DNA from: Nonomuraea sp. NBC_00507
GTDB taxonomy: Bacteria; Actinomycetota; Actinomycetes; Streptosporangiales; Streptosporangiaceae
NCBI RefSeq assembly: GCF_036013525.1
Contig: NZ_CP107853.1
Span: forward strand, 3,348,001-3,412,000
DNA: 64,000 nucleotides
Reading direction: 5' to 3'
The stretch's first letter is position 1, and the number at the start of each line of letters is the position of its first letter. The position numbers were made by a program, and so were the translations under genes. Below are positions 53,465-60,954 of the stretch, one piece after another. The notes under the pieces were generated by a model, which saw only the letters and a list, made by a program, of their open reading frames with translations, did not search any database and was not told the DNA's origin.

Positions 53465-53498
53465 CTTGAGATTTTCAAGTCCTCTTGAGAAAGTCAAG
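53465..53498. promoter_or_regulatory. Tandem HxlR-type operators between divergent genes
   Basis: CTTGA-N5-TCAAG occurs twice, at 53465-53479 (spacer GATTT) and 53484-53498 (spacer GAAAG), 19 bases centre to centre. They sit between the hydrolase start (53438) and the regulator start (53505), so both genes are probably repressed from this site. Confidence 0.82.
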
Positions 53499-53504
53499 CA
53501 AACT

Positions 53505-54125
53505 ATGAGTCGAAGCTACGGCCAGTACTGCGGCCTCGCCCGAGCCCTCGACGTCATTGGTGACCGCTGGAACCTCCTCATCGTCCGCCAACTCCTCATT
53601 GCTCCCGCCCGCTACCGCGAACTCCTCGACGGTCTCCCGGGCGTGGCGACCAACCTGCTCTCAGACAGGCTCCGCGATCTCGAGGCGGCAGGAGTGGTCG
53701 AACGGCGCCCAGCCGCGAAGGGCAACGCCGTTGTGTACGCTCTCACCCCATGGGGCGCCGAGCTGCGAGAGCCGATCGAAGGCCTCATTCGCTGGTCTAC
53801 GCCCCTCATGGTGAACGGGCCGGGCGGCGATCGCTTCCGCCAGGAGTGGCTTGCCGTAGCGCTTCCGGCACTCATAGACGGTGGGACGGCGGATGAATCA
53901 TCGACGGTCGGAGTCGCGGTCGATGAGCAACTGTTTCAGGTGCGGGTGACCGACGCAGGCCTAGAGGTCACTCGGCATGACGGACGACCTCTCGATGCGG
54001 TCATACGCGCTGACGCAGCGATCATTCTTGGCCTGGCGGCGGGCATGCTCGCCCTCGAGGACATCCGCGGGGTTGTTGATCTCGAAGGTGATGAAAGTGC
54101 TCTGCGAGGCATCTTCGCTCCCTGA
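53505..54125 (+). CDS. HxlR-family winged-helix regulator with C-terminal SCP2-like domain
   Basis: The 206-residue protein starts MSRSYGQYCGLARALDVIGD, then RWNLLIVRQLLIAPARYREL, typical of HxlR-type winged-helix repressors (residues 1-105). The C-terminal half (about 130-205) reads VDEQLFQVRVTDAGLEVTRH and ALEDIRGVVDLEGDESALRG, like the SCP2 sterol-transfer fold found in some members, perhaps a ligand-binding part. It probably binds the tandem palindromes immediately upstream and controls the divergent hydrolase. Confidence 0.88.
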   Translation: MSRSYGQYCGLARALDVIGDRWNLLIVRQLLIAPARYRELLDGLPGVATNLLSDRLRDLEAAGVVERRPAAKGNAVVYALTPWGAELREPIEGLIRWSTPLMVNGPGGDRFRQEWLAVALPALIDGGTADESSTVGVAVDEQLFQVRVTDAGLEVTRHDGRPLDAVIRADAAIILGLAAGMLALEDIRGVVDLEGDESALRGIFAP

Positions 54126-54150
54126 CGCAGTAAGGAACGGCGGTTCGCGC

Positions 54151-54311
54151 TCAAGACGATCGAGGCTGATCGCGTGCGGCAGCGATGTATTGGGCGTACG
54201 TCGCCGCTGAGCCAGTTGCGTGACGCTCGATCGTCGACGGGTGGTAGGCCAGCGCGTCAGCGATGATCGGCACCGGACCGAGCTTGGTCAGCTCGTGCAG
54301 GGTCCAAGCCG
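54151..54311 (-). pseudogene. C-terminal fragment of a recombinase-like protein
   Basis: The reading ELTKLGPVPIIADALAYHPS, then TIERHATGSAATYAQYIAAA, resembles the C-terminal region of tyrosine-recombinase-like proteins common in actinomycetes (PVP-I-x-x-A-L-x-Y-H-P-x-T). Upstream it runs directly into CRISPR repeat sequence, so only about 50 residues are genuine. Confidence 0.5.
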
Positions 54312-54397
54312 TGCCGCCCGCGTGCGCGGGGAGCACTAGACCGAACCGAGTCGTCCACCGTAAGGCAGGGGACCATCCCCGCGTGCGCGGGGAGCAC
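54309..54397 (-). CRISPR. Two-repeat type I-E CRISPR relic
   Basis: A 28-base repeat at 54370-54397 and a second at 54309-54336 share their last 20 plus-strand bases (CCCGCGTGCGCGGGGAGCAC). They are separated by one 33-base spacer (54337-54369). On the minus strand the repeat begins GTGCTCCCCGCGCACGCGGG, the usual actinomycete type I-E form. The copy at 54309 has a degenerate end, as expected for the terminal, leader-distal repeat. No further repeat follows at 54431, and no cas gene is in the window. Confidence 0.85.
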
Positions 54398-54624
54398 TCT
54401 CGTTGACCTGCGTATTTAGCGGCTGCCGAGGCCGTTTTGAAGCACTTTCGTGGAATCGAGCATCGCGGACTCTCGTACGGGCCGGGTGAACGGAGGCAGT
54501 ACATCCCATCAGGTCGCTGGAGGACTTAGCGAGAGTCTTGCATGCCGACAGTTGTGCGCACGTATTTGGCACGATCACCCGCCAACGATCAGCCACATCC
54601 GTACATCACCGGACACATCAAGAA

Positions 54625-54656
54625 GCCCTTGACTGGCGTTTCCACTGGTCAAGGGC
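54625..54656 (-). terminator. tRNA-type terminator
   Basis: GCCCTTGAC (54625-54633) and GTCAAGGGC (54648-54656) form a 9-bp stem. On the minus strand it follows the tRNA 3' fragment by 34 bases and is followed by TTCTTGATG, as expected for the native terminator of that tRNA gene. Confidence 0.75.
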
Positions 54657-54690
54657 GCTTTGCTGCTGGTCGGACCTGGTGCATCGGACC

Positions 54691-54734
54691 TGGTGCCCCC
54701 GGCAGGATTCGAACCTGCGGCACCGCTTTAGGAG
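54691..54734 (-). other. 3' half of tRNA-Arg (anticodon CCT): attachment-site scar
   Basis: Read on the minus strand, the sequence starts in the anticodon loop (CTCCTAAAG). It continues with the intact T-arm (GCAGGTTCGAATCCTGC) and acceptor strand CGGGGGCACCA. The D-arm and 5' acceptor strand are absent; upstream sequence is unrelated. A 3'-terminal tRNA piece with its terminator is the classic footprint of an element that integrated into a tRNA gene. The element should lie at higher coordinates. The complete tRNA gene is not in the window. Confidence 0.85.
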
Positions 54735-54808
54735 AGTGGAGGCCGTCTGGCTGGTTCGCGCGCTCTGACCTGCGGAGATACCTCCCGGCGCCCGCGCCAT
54801 CTGCTAGA

Positions 54809-55075
54809 TCATCCCGCGCATGTCCCCGCATTCGTCGAGGCTGACCGCCACGTCACTCTGAGGCAAGCGAACGGGTACTCGTCACCCTTCTTCGGCACTG
54901 GATCGTATTTGACGCCGCTGATCCACGACTGCGAGATCTCGTTTCGGCATACCGCCCCCGGCAAACCCCGTTGCGCAGCGTTGATGTCGTAGGGCGGCTC
55001 GCTCACGACACGGTGGATCGGTCCCTCCGGAGGTCCTCCGGACATGTCCTTTTTCGCCCTGCTGACTGGAAACAT
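54809..55075 (-). pseudogene. NucA/NucB-type nuclease toxin tip, remnant
   Basis: The reading PIHRVVSEPPYDINAAQRGL, then AVCRNEISQSWISGVKYDPV, then KKGDEYPFACLRVTW carries the DEYPFA motif of NucA/NucB deoxyribonuclease domains, also present in the larger toxin at 56809. The domain ends prematurely and upstream sequence is not coding, so it is an orphan toxin tip. It lies nearest the attachment-site scar. Confidence 0.68.
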
Positions 55076-55221
55076 TGGGCCGGGCGACTGAAGATGGATG
55101 GGGCTGGGCGTTTGGGTCGGTCAGCGTCTTCTTGACTTATCCCGCATTCTGGGGGAAACCAGGAGTCCGGCCGCCCAGACGTACGCCCTGATCCCGGATT
55201 CTTCAGCGTGGGGTTCGGGAA

Positions 55222-55743
55222 TCAAGGCAACTGCCTCTTGGTAATCTGGCTGAGGGCGCGGCCGGGATGGACAACCGGCCAGAACTGAAACCGCCACTCC
55301 TCCAACCCCTCCGGTAGCATATCGACTTGATAATGGGGATTCTCGCCGGGGCGGGCGCTAGCCCGGACCCACCACTCTTGATGTTCTAGGCGTAGGTCTA
55401 GGAACGTGTAATCTACTCGACCTCCTACTTCATCGACGCAGGCAAAGCCTGAGCTTGAGTAGAATTTGACGGTTCGGCTCCGATCCCACTGTTCCCCATC
55501 GTCGGGGGCTTCAGTATCCCAAAGCTCTATTGAGGTTTTCGCCTTATGGAAGCCCACACCGCTGATGACAATCGCCTGGTTCGCCGTCGCGACAAACCAG
55601 TTATCCTTGCTGGCTTGCCGAGCTGTATCGTCCCATGACGGCCACCCCGGCGGGTCCGTGTAGCCGCCCATCCAAGAGGCCAGCAGGAATTGGGAGTAGG
55701 CGACATCGATGATGTCGAGAACTGTTTCGATTGGCTGAAGCAT
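55222..55743 (-). CDS. Probable immunity protein (second cassette)
   Basis: The 173-residue acidic, Trp-rich protein starts at ATG 55743 with MLQPIETVLDIIDVAYSQFL, later ELWDTEAPDDGEQWDRSRTV and LRLEHQEWWVRASARPGENP. There is no signal peptide. I do not recognise the family. Size, acidity and position directly after a toxin-tip remnant, separated by a perfect hairpin, suggest an immunity protein. GC is lower than the genome average, as expected for horizontally acquired cassettes. Confidence 0.6.
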   Translation of the reverse strand: MLQPIETVLDIIDVAYSQFLLASWMGGYTDPPGWPSWDDTARQASKDNWFVATANQAIVISGVGFHKAKTSIELWDTEAPDDGEQWDRSRTVKFYSSSGFACVDEVGGRVDYTFLDLRLEHQEWWVRASARPGENPHYQVDMLPEGLEEWRFQFWPVVHPGRALSQITKRQLP

Positions 55744-55768
55744 GCCTGCACTCCGGTGAAGGGGTCAA

Positions 55769-55811
55769 TATCCGGTTCCAATACCCTATAGTCGAGCATT
55801 GGAACCGGATA
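55769..55811 (-). terminator. Perfect hairpin between toxin tip and immunity gene
   Basis: Two 14-base arms, TATCCGGTTCCAAT (55769-55782) and its exact complement (55798-55811), enclose a 15-base loop. It lies between the toxin-tip stop (55829) and the immunity start (55743), the same position as the hairpin at 56753-56790 in the first cassette. Confidence 0.8.
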
Positions 55812-55828
55812 CCAAGTATGACTCGTGG

Positions 55829-56060
55829 CTATTCGGGAGTGGCATCCGGGTTCATGCGATTACCTTCGGCATCGTAGAAGGCGGATGAAGAATGCGTCTT
55901 CTGTGAGGATTCGATAGGCAGTTTCCTGGGATCACCTTGCTGGTGTTGGCGAATGCCTTTTTGATGTGACGAGCGACCTCTCCATGGGTGGTGCTGCTTT
56001 CGTAATAGGTGAGGAACCTGTTGGCCTTGGTCCCACCACCGCTGGAACGTATGCATGGAG
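55829..56060 (-). pseudogene. Toxin-tip remnant of the second cassette
   Basis: RFLTYYESSTTHGEVARHIK, then KAFANTSKVIPG in one frame continues, after a one-base shift at about 55930, as SSQKTHSSSAFYDAEGNRMN, then PDATPE and a stop at 55829. Both parts look like the end of a secreted toxin domain, but no family motif is certain. It has no start codon or ribosome binding site of its own. Confidence 0.5.
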
Positions 56061-56091
56061 CGATGGCTGCCTAGACGTCTGTGTTCGCCAT

Positions 56092-56724
56092 TCATTGTCC
56101 AACATCACTGTCGGATGGACGGCAGAAGTAGCGTCTGTGCTCGCGGTTCAACCAGTCCACTGTCAGGCGAACGCCGGTGAGCCGTTCCGTGAGGATGAGG
56201 GCGTGCGTCTTCCAGGCGGCAAACGACGGCAGCTCTGCTATCTCGTCCAACGACGGTAGCCCTGACGTGAGGGACAGTCCTGAGAGAAGGGGCTCAAGAG
56301 ACGAAGCGTCGCCATCTGGTTGGGCTCCCCAGCGGAAGCGGCACACTTGGCGGCCATCACGCGAATAGTGCAGATGGTAGTGCCTGAGTGTGTCACCGAT
56401 CACCAAAGACACGGCTTCGCCGGCTCCAGAGAGCCGCGGCAGCGCGTCGACGGCTATCCAGCCTGCAGGCTCCAGCACGACCAGCCAAGGGCCGAGTTCG
56501 CCGATGACCAGGGTCCTGCCATGGCCGGACCTTGAGATTTCAGGTTGCGCTTCTTCGTCGGCACTGAAAAGCGAGCGAGGGGCGGCGCTCTGCAGCTCTC
56601 CTCCTAGCGAAACGGCCAGCTCATCGACACTCGATGCTCTACACCAGGTGATGCTGCCATCCGGCAGCGATTCAGTCAGGTAAGCCGTGACAGCTTGGTA
56701 GTGGGATTCGAGGTCAATCGACAC
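56092..56724 (-). CDS. Probable immunity protein (first cassette), DUF6461-like layout
   Basis: The product has about 210 residues from GTG 56724, placed by GAAGGGAG just upstream. WCRASSVDELAVSLGGELQ, then LGPWLVVLEPAGWIAVDALP, then LRHYHLHYSRDGRQVCRFRW follow the same order of segments as the DUF6461-like protein at 48106-48747. Situated right after the NucA/NucB toxin gene, it is best explained as its cognate immunity protein. Direct evidence is lacking. Confidence 0.65.
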   Translation of the reverse strand: MSIDLESHYQAVTAYLTESLPDGSITWCRASSVDELAVSLGGELQSAAPRSLFSADEEAQPEISRSGHGRTLVIGELGPWLVVLEPAGWIAVDALPRLSGAGEAVSLVIGDTLRHYHLHYSRDGRQVCRFRWGAQPDGDASSLEPLLSGLSLTSGLPSLDEIAELPSFAAWKTHALILTERLTGVRLTVDWLNREHRRYFCRPSDSDVGQ

Positions 56725-56752
56725 GTTTCTCCCTTCTCGTTCTCGAAAGCCG

Positions 56753-56790
56753 CTTGCTGGGGCTCCCTTATGAGAGAGAGCCCCAGCAAG
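56753..56790 (-). terminator. Perfect hairpin between NucA/NucB toxin and immunity gene
   Basis: The arms CTTGCTGGGGCTC (56753-56765) and GAGCCCCAGCAAG (56778-56790) are exact complements around a 12-base loop. It follows the toxin stop (56809) and precedes the immunity start (56724). It probably terminates or attenuates toxin transcription so that the two genes are expressed at different levels. Confidence 0.8.
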
Positions 56791-56808
56791 TCACCTTCTC
56801 ATCTCTGG

Positions 56809-58410
56809 TCAGTTTGGCGTCTTCACGAAGAAGCTCTCATACGGGTGCCACCTATCGACACCGTTTAGGGGGTCGGAGCCGAAAACGCGGTAGAGCTGCC
56901 AGAACGATTTCATTTTGCTTCCGACTGATCGGTTATGATCATGGGCGATGAAGTCGACCGCGACATTCCGGTTGGTGGTTTGCCCTGCGGATCCCTCGTG
57001 CGTGGCGGCGAACGGGTATTCGTCGCAGTCCTTGTACTGCGGGGATGGCTCGCCTGGCTTGAGGAGTTGTGCGCAGTACTTCACCGACTGGGCGCGGTTA
57101 ATACGGTCCCGATCTTCACTGCTGGTGCGGTGGAGAGGTCCGACGCTGGGCGCTCCCGGAATCACCTTCGGTTCGTCGGTCTTCTTGGGATCGGTCTTCT
57201 CTGGCTCCTCAAGCGCTCGCCTGATCAGGTCGGTCGACTCATTCATAATGGTCTCGTCGCCGTCCCAGCCGTAGATGAGCGGAGTCTCGAACGTAGGCGT
57301 GAATTCGGTGTAAACGCACCCGCCATAGTACGTTTTCAGCTCTTCTGACGTGTCGCACCGCACAGGCATGTCGACCATCTTCGTGTTGATTAACGGGTTG
57401 GCGAAGCCAGCCTGCCAGCCCAACACGAGAATGGGCGTGAACGTGCACAAACTCAGCTGGTGAGGTCCAGTACTGCCGTTTTTATTGGAGACGAACTCAA
57501 AATACTGCTGCTTGTTCGCATCGAGTCGCTACTCGCCGATGGTGGACGTGTGGGCGCCGCCTCCTGAAGCTGCGCAGTGCATGCCGCCTGGCGCACTCCC
57601 CCCGATGTTCACGGTCAAGTCTGTGCTCTCCGGGAAGATGAGAGAGGCTGCTCGACCGGTCACCTTAATGGTGTCCACGCGCGCCCACATCCGGGTTGTG
57701 CGGCTGTTGATGTTGCCGTTGTTCTGGTCAATCTCGGCGTATTGGCCACCCTCTTTGCCGCCTGCGAAGGTGTGACCCGCCACGCTGAAGAGGAATTCTA
57801 GCTTCGCCTTCACCTTGATCTCTGTCTTCCACCCGATGCAGGGGCCACACCAGATTCTCTTCTTCTCGGTCCGGGCCTTGCCTACGGTGCGAACAGAGCA
57901 CCAATTGTAGGAATCCCGAACCCAGCCATGCGGATAGGCTCTCTTGTTGTTTGCTTTGTTGCTGTTGGCCCAGCAGTCCTCGAGCCTGATTCGGTTGGCC
58001 GGCCAAAGTCTCCGGCGGTCCCGGAGTATCCGCAACTGTAGCGGTTTCGTTGTTGGGCGATGGAGTCGCGGTATTCGGCGACGCCTTCAGGCGAAGCACG
58101 TTCCAAGCGCTCCAAGCGCCGGTGATACCTGGGGTGGTGGCTCGGGCACGCCATCGCACCTCCCAGCCATGCTCCAGCCGGTCCTTGGGAAGCCGCAGCG
58201 TCACGTGCGAGTCGCCGGGCTTGGCGGTGGCCTGGCCTGACCAGATCAGACGCTTGTCTTTGGCTGTCTTGTCCGCCTTGGCAGGTTTGTGTGCGATTTC
58301 CACTTCCACCTTTGTCTCACTGCCGCGCCCGGCGGAAAGCCAGGTCGTGAGGCGGGGGGTGAGGGTGGAGGCGACGGTCACGCCATCCACGGTAGTACCG
58401 CCGTTCACCG
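56809..58410 (-). pseudogene. NucA/NucB DNase-type secreted toxin, truncated and broken
   Basis: From the 5' side, an Ig/FN3-like domain (IWSGQATAKPGDSHVTLRLP, then GWEVRWRARATTPGITGAWS) ends in a frameshift near 57990-58020. The next part (LEDCWANSNKANN, GWVRDSYNWCSV) reads to STIGE and an in-frame TAG at 57529-57531, where a Trp codon is expected. The frame then continues open to the C-terminal nuclease (MPVRCDTSEELKTYYGGCVY, GPLHRTSSEDRDRINRAQS, YKDCDEYPFAATHEG), with a stop at 56809. DEYPFA marks the NucA/NucB active region. The 5' end is cut off at the junction with the integrase fragment. Confidence 0.82.
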
Positions 58411-58423
58411 ACAGTCGTGGCCG

Positions 58424-59077
58424 GTGGTCAACCCGGCCCAAGCGCGGCGGCTCCTCGACGCCATCCCCCAGGTGGGCCGCAAGCGCGGTGTCCGGCTCAA
58501 GGCCCTGTTCGCCTGCATCTACTACGCCGCCCTCCGGCCGGAGGAGGCAGCCGACCTGCGGTTGAGGAACTGCACGTTGCCGGAGACAGGCTGGGGCCTG
58601 ATCGTCCTGGAGAAGGCGCGCCCCCAGGGGACGAAGCGCTGGACCAACTCCGGTGAGACCCACGAGTCACGCTGCCTGAAGCACCGCGCGGACAAGGAGA
58701 CACGAGAGATCCCGATCCCGCCCGTCCTGGTCGCCATGTTGCGCGAGCACATCGCCACGTACGGCGCCGCCAAGGACGGCAGGATCTTCCGCACCGGTAC
58801 CGGTGGCTCCTACTCCAGCTCGGCGTACTCCTACGTCTGGCAGGAAGCCCGCAAACTCGCCCTCACCCCGGAACAGATCGCGTCGTCGCTGGCCGCCAGG
58901 CCGTACGACCTCCGCCACGCGGCGGTCTCGCTGTGGCTGGACGTGGGCGTCCCGGCCGTAGAGGTCGCCAAACGCGCCGGTCACAGCGTTGACGTCCTGC
59001 TGCGCGTCTACGCCAAGTGCATCGACGGTCAGCAAGAGCAGATCAACGGCAAGATCAACGATGCCTTGAACGAATAG
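58424..59077 (+). pseudogene. Tyrosine-type integrase, N-terminally truncated
   Basis: The catalytic domain starts abruptly at VVNPAQARRLLDAIPQVG. It contains YYAALRPEEAADLRLRNC (first catalytic Arg), then ARPYDLRHAAVSLWLDVG (second Arg) and AKRAGHSVDVLLRVYAKCID (His and the Tyr nucleophile). The C-terminus and stop at 59077 are complete. The N-terminal core-binding domain is missing; the sequence before 58424 belongs to the opposing toxin gene. It is of the type encoded by actinomycete integrative elements and fits the tRNA scar at 54691. Confidence 0.85.
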
Positions 59078-59081
59078 CGCA
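58979..59081 (+). repeat. 103-bp direct repeat, left copy
   Basis: The last 103 bases (integrase codons from GHSVDV to the stop plus four bases) recur exactly at 60725-60827, immediately outside the other end of the IS1634 element. It is interpreted as the long target duplication made on insertion. Confidence 0.9.
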
Positions 59082-60724
59082 CCCGAGTTGGCTCAATTTA
59101 GTGCGCACCTTCCCGGCCGTGGATCTGGTTGAGCGCGTCGCGTAGGTCGGCGGGCAGGGGGTCGGCGGCGGTGAGGCGGTGGCGGCCGGCTCGGATGTGG
59201 ACGGTGCGGTAGCGGCGTGCAGTGCGGACGAACTTCTTGATGGACCAGCCGGTTCGGTGTTCGATCCATCGGCTGACGGCCAGGGCGGCGAACACGATGG
59301 TCAGGTGGGCGTCGATGGATTCGCGTTTGTGGTGGTAGATCGGCCGGGCCTTGAGGTCGTGCTTACTCATCCTGAAAGACTTTTCGATCTCGAACAGCCG
59401 GTGGTAGGCCTCGATCACGAACGCGGGTGTGACGCCGGGCAGGTTGGTGATGTAGCCCTTGAGCCCGGCTAACTCCCGCGCTTTGGCCTCCAGGTCCCGG
59501 TTGACGCTCTTGGCCGCTCCGGTGAGTTTGATGAACCTGTTGCGTTTGACCGGCGCTTGGCCGTCGACGGCGCGTTCGGCCTTGGCGACCTGCTCGTCGA
59601 TGCCGCGCAGGGTGCGCCGGGCCCGGTCGGCCCGGTACTGGTAGTAGATCATCTGGTCCCGGCGGGACTGCGTAGCTGCGGCGGGCCAGGGCTGGATGAA
59701 GATGTGCCCGTCGGGAATCTGGGTGTCCGGGTGTTCACGCCGCCACTGCTTGACCACGTAGGGGACCTCAGGAATGCGCATGCCGAGGATGAACGACAGA
59801 CCTGCCTCCTCGATCGCCCGCTTGTTCGCCTCGGAGATCATCCCCGCGTCGGCCACGATGGTGACATCGGAGAGCCGGTGGGCGGTCATAAACGCACCGA
59901 TCACCGGGAGCATGGTGTGCGTCTCAGCCTTGTTGCCCTCGAAGGCCTGCACCATCAGCGGGAACCCGGAGGCATCGGTCAGCAACCCGATCGTGATCTG
60001 CGGGTCCAGCCGCCGCTCCTTGGAGAAGCCCGGCTCACGGAACCCGTCCCCGGCGTCGGTCTCGAAATACAGGGTGGAGACGTCGTAGAGCACCAGCGAG
60101 GCCGGTCCCAGCCGGGCGTGCGCCGCGCACGCCTCGGCCAGGGCCGTGCGCCAGCGGTCTGCCGCATACAGCGGAAGCCGGCGTTTCACCGTCGCATACG
60201 ACACCGAGGTGATGCCCGCTTCGTCCAGCACGCGCAGGCTGTCCTGCTTGCTGGTCGGCTCGATCACCCGGGCCAGCACCAGCTGCCGGAACACCTCATC
60301 ACCCGCGGACGCGGCGTCGAACCCGAGCGCGGCATAGGCGCGGGACAGGGCATCCCACAGGTGCTCCATCCGGGAACTGGCAATCTCCAGCGGACCGCCC
60401 GCGGCCGGGCCGTCGTCCAGCCCGAGATCCAGCTCTTCCTGCCCGGCGGCCAGCCGCTGACGCGCGATGGCCTTGAGCATCTCCAGCTCGGCGTCGTCGT
60501 GCGCGGATCCGATGTGCTCGATCTCCCGCGACCCGCGGCGCGAGGAGTACACGATCTGCACCGCCCGCGCCCCTGAGGCCGTCTTCACCGTCCGCACGTA
60601 CGGAGACACGGCCTACAGCGTAGAGACGCCCCCGATTTAGTGCGCACTTTTCGCCATCCTCGACGGCGGATCCCAAGGTCAGCGACCTACGACTCGGATT
60701 CGATCTTGAACGTGAGCCAAGTCA
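59082..60724 (-). mobile_element. IS1634-family insertion sequence
   Basis: The element of 1643 bp has short inverted ends, CGAGTTGGCTCA at the left and TGACTTGGCTCA (complement strand) at the right. It holds one intact transposase gene. It is flanked by exact 103-bp direct repeats. Unusually long and variable target duplications are known for IS1634/IS1549-type elements. A 13-base motif ATTTAGTGCGCAC occurs just inside both ends (59096-59108 and 60635-60647), possibly a transposase-binding site. Confidence 0.88.
59098..60609 (-). CDS. IS1634-family transposase
   Basis: The 503-residue intact protein starts MSPYVRTVKTASGARAVQIV. DDE core: LVLYDVSTLYFETDAGDGF (Asp), VTIVADAGMISEANKRAIEE (Asp), and VIEAYHRLFEIEKSFRMSKH (Glu, IS4-like Y-x-x-F-x-E-x-x-x-R arrangement). 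The following LKARPIYHHKRESIDAHLTI is a family hallmark. It is probably active. Confidence 0.94.
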   Translation of the reverse strand: MSPYVRTVKTASGARAVQIVYSSRRGSREIEHIGSAHDDAELEMLKAIARQRLAAGQEELDLGLDDGPAAGGPLEIASSRMEHLWDALSRAYAALGFDAASAGDEVFRQLVLARVIEPTSKQDSLRVLDEAGITSVSYATVKRRLPLYAADRWRTALAEACAAHARLGPASLVLYDVSTLYFETDAGDGFREPGFSKERRLDPQITIGLLTDASGFPLMVQAFEGNKAETHTMLPVIGAFMTAHRLSDVTIVADAGMISEANKRAIEEAGLSFILGMRIPEVPYVVKQWRREHPDTQIPDGHIFIQPWPAAATQSRRDQMIYYQYRADRARRTLRGIDEQVAKAERAVDGQAPVKRNRFIKLTGAAKSVNRDLEAKARELAGLKGYITNLPGVTPAFVIEAYHRLFEIEKSFRMSKHDLKARPIYHHKRESIDAHLTIVFAALAVSRWIEHRTGWSIKKFVRTARRYRTVHIRAGRHRLTAADPLPADLRDALNQIHGREGAH

Positions 60725-60827
60725 GGTCACAGCGTTGACGTCCTGCTGCGCGTCTACGCCAAGTGCATCGACGGTCAGCAAGAGCAGATCAACGGCAAGA
60801 TCAACGATGCCTTGAACGAATAGCGCA
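60725..60827 (+). repeat. 103-bp direct repeat, right copy
   Basis: This is an exact second copy of 58979-59081 (integrase 3' end). Before the IS insertion, the integrase stop would have been followed directly by the sequence now at 60828 onward, including the hairpin at 60841. Confidence 0.9.
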
Positions 60828-60840
60828 GGTTACCGCCTTC

Positions 60841-60860
60841 GGCCCCGGGCGACCGGGGCC
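60841..60860 (+). terminator. Hairpin downstream of the original integrase end
   Basis: GGCCCCGG and CCGGGGCC with a 4-base loop (GCGA). In the pre-insertion arrangement it lay about 18 bases after the integrase stop codon, a natural terminator position. Confidence 0.7.
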
Positions 60861-60954
60861 ATGCCACTCAATGCCGCTCGTCATGCCGCGTCGCTCCCGC
60901 CAGGGGCCGCTACCTTGCGTCACTCTTGCATGCACGGGCAGAGAGAGGAGGACC

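Noticed and set aside
54309..54504. Protein-coding reading across the CRISPR repeats
   Set aside because: The apparent peptide (PRTRGW and PAHAGG) is just translated repeat sequence; only the part left of 54309 resembles a protein.
55769..56790. Integron attC-like recombination sites at the toxin/immunity hairpins
   Set aside because: attC sites are imperfect, with extrahelical bases and R-box motifs. These are perfect, unrelated to each other, and no integron integrase is present. Terminator or attenuator roles fit better.
60728..60818. Second integrase gene fragment as an independent remnant
   Set aside because: It is an exact copy of the integrase 3' end abutting the IS1634 terminus, explained by target duplication rather than a second integrase.
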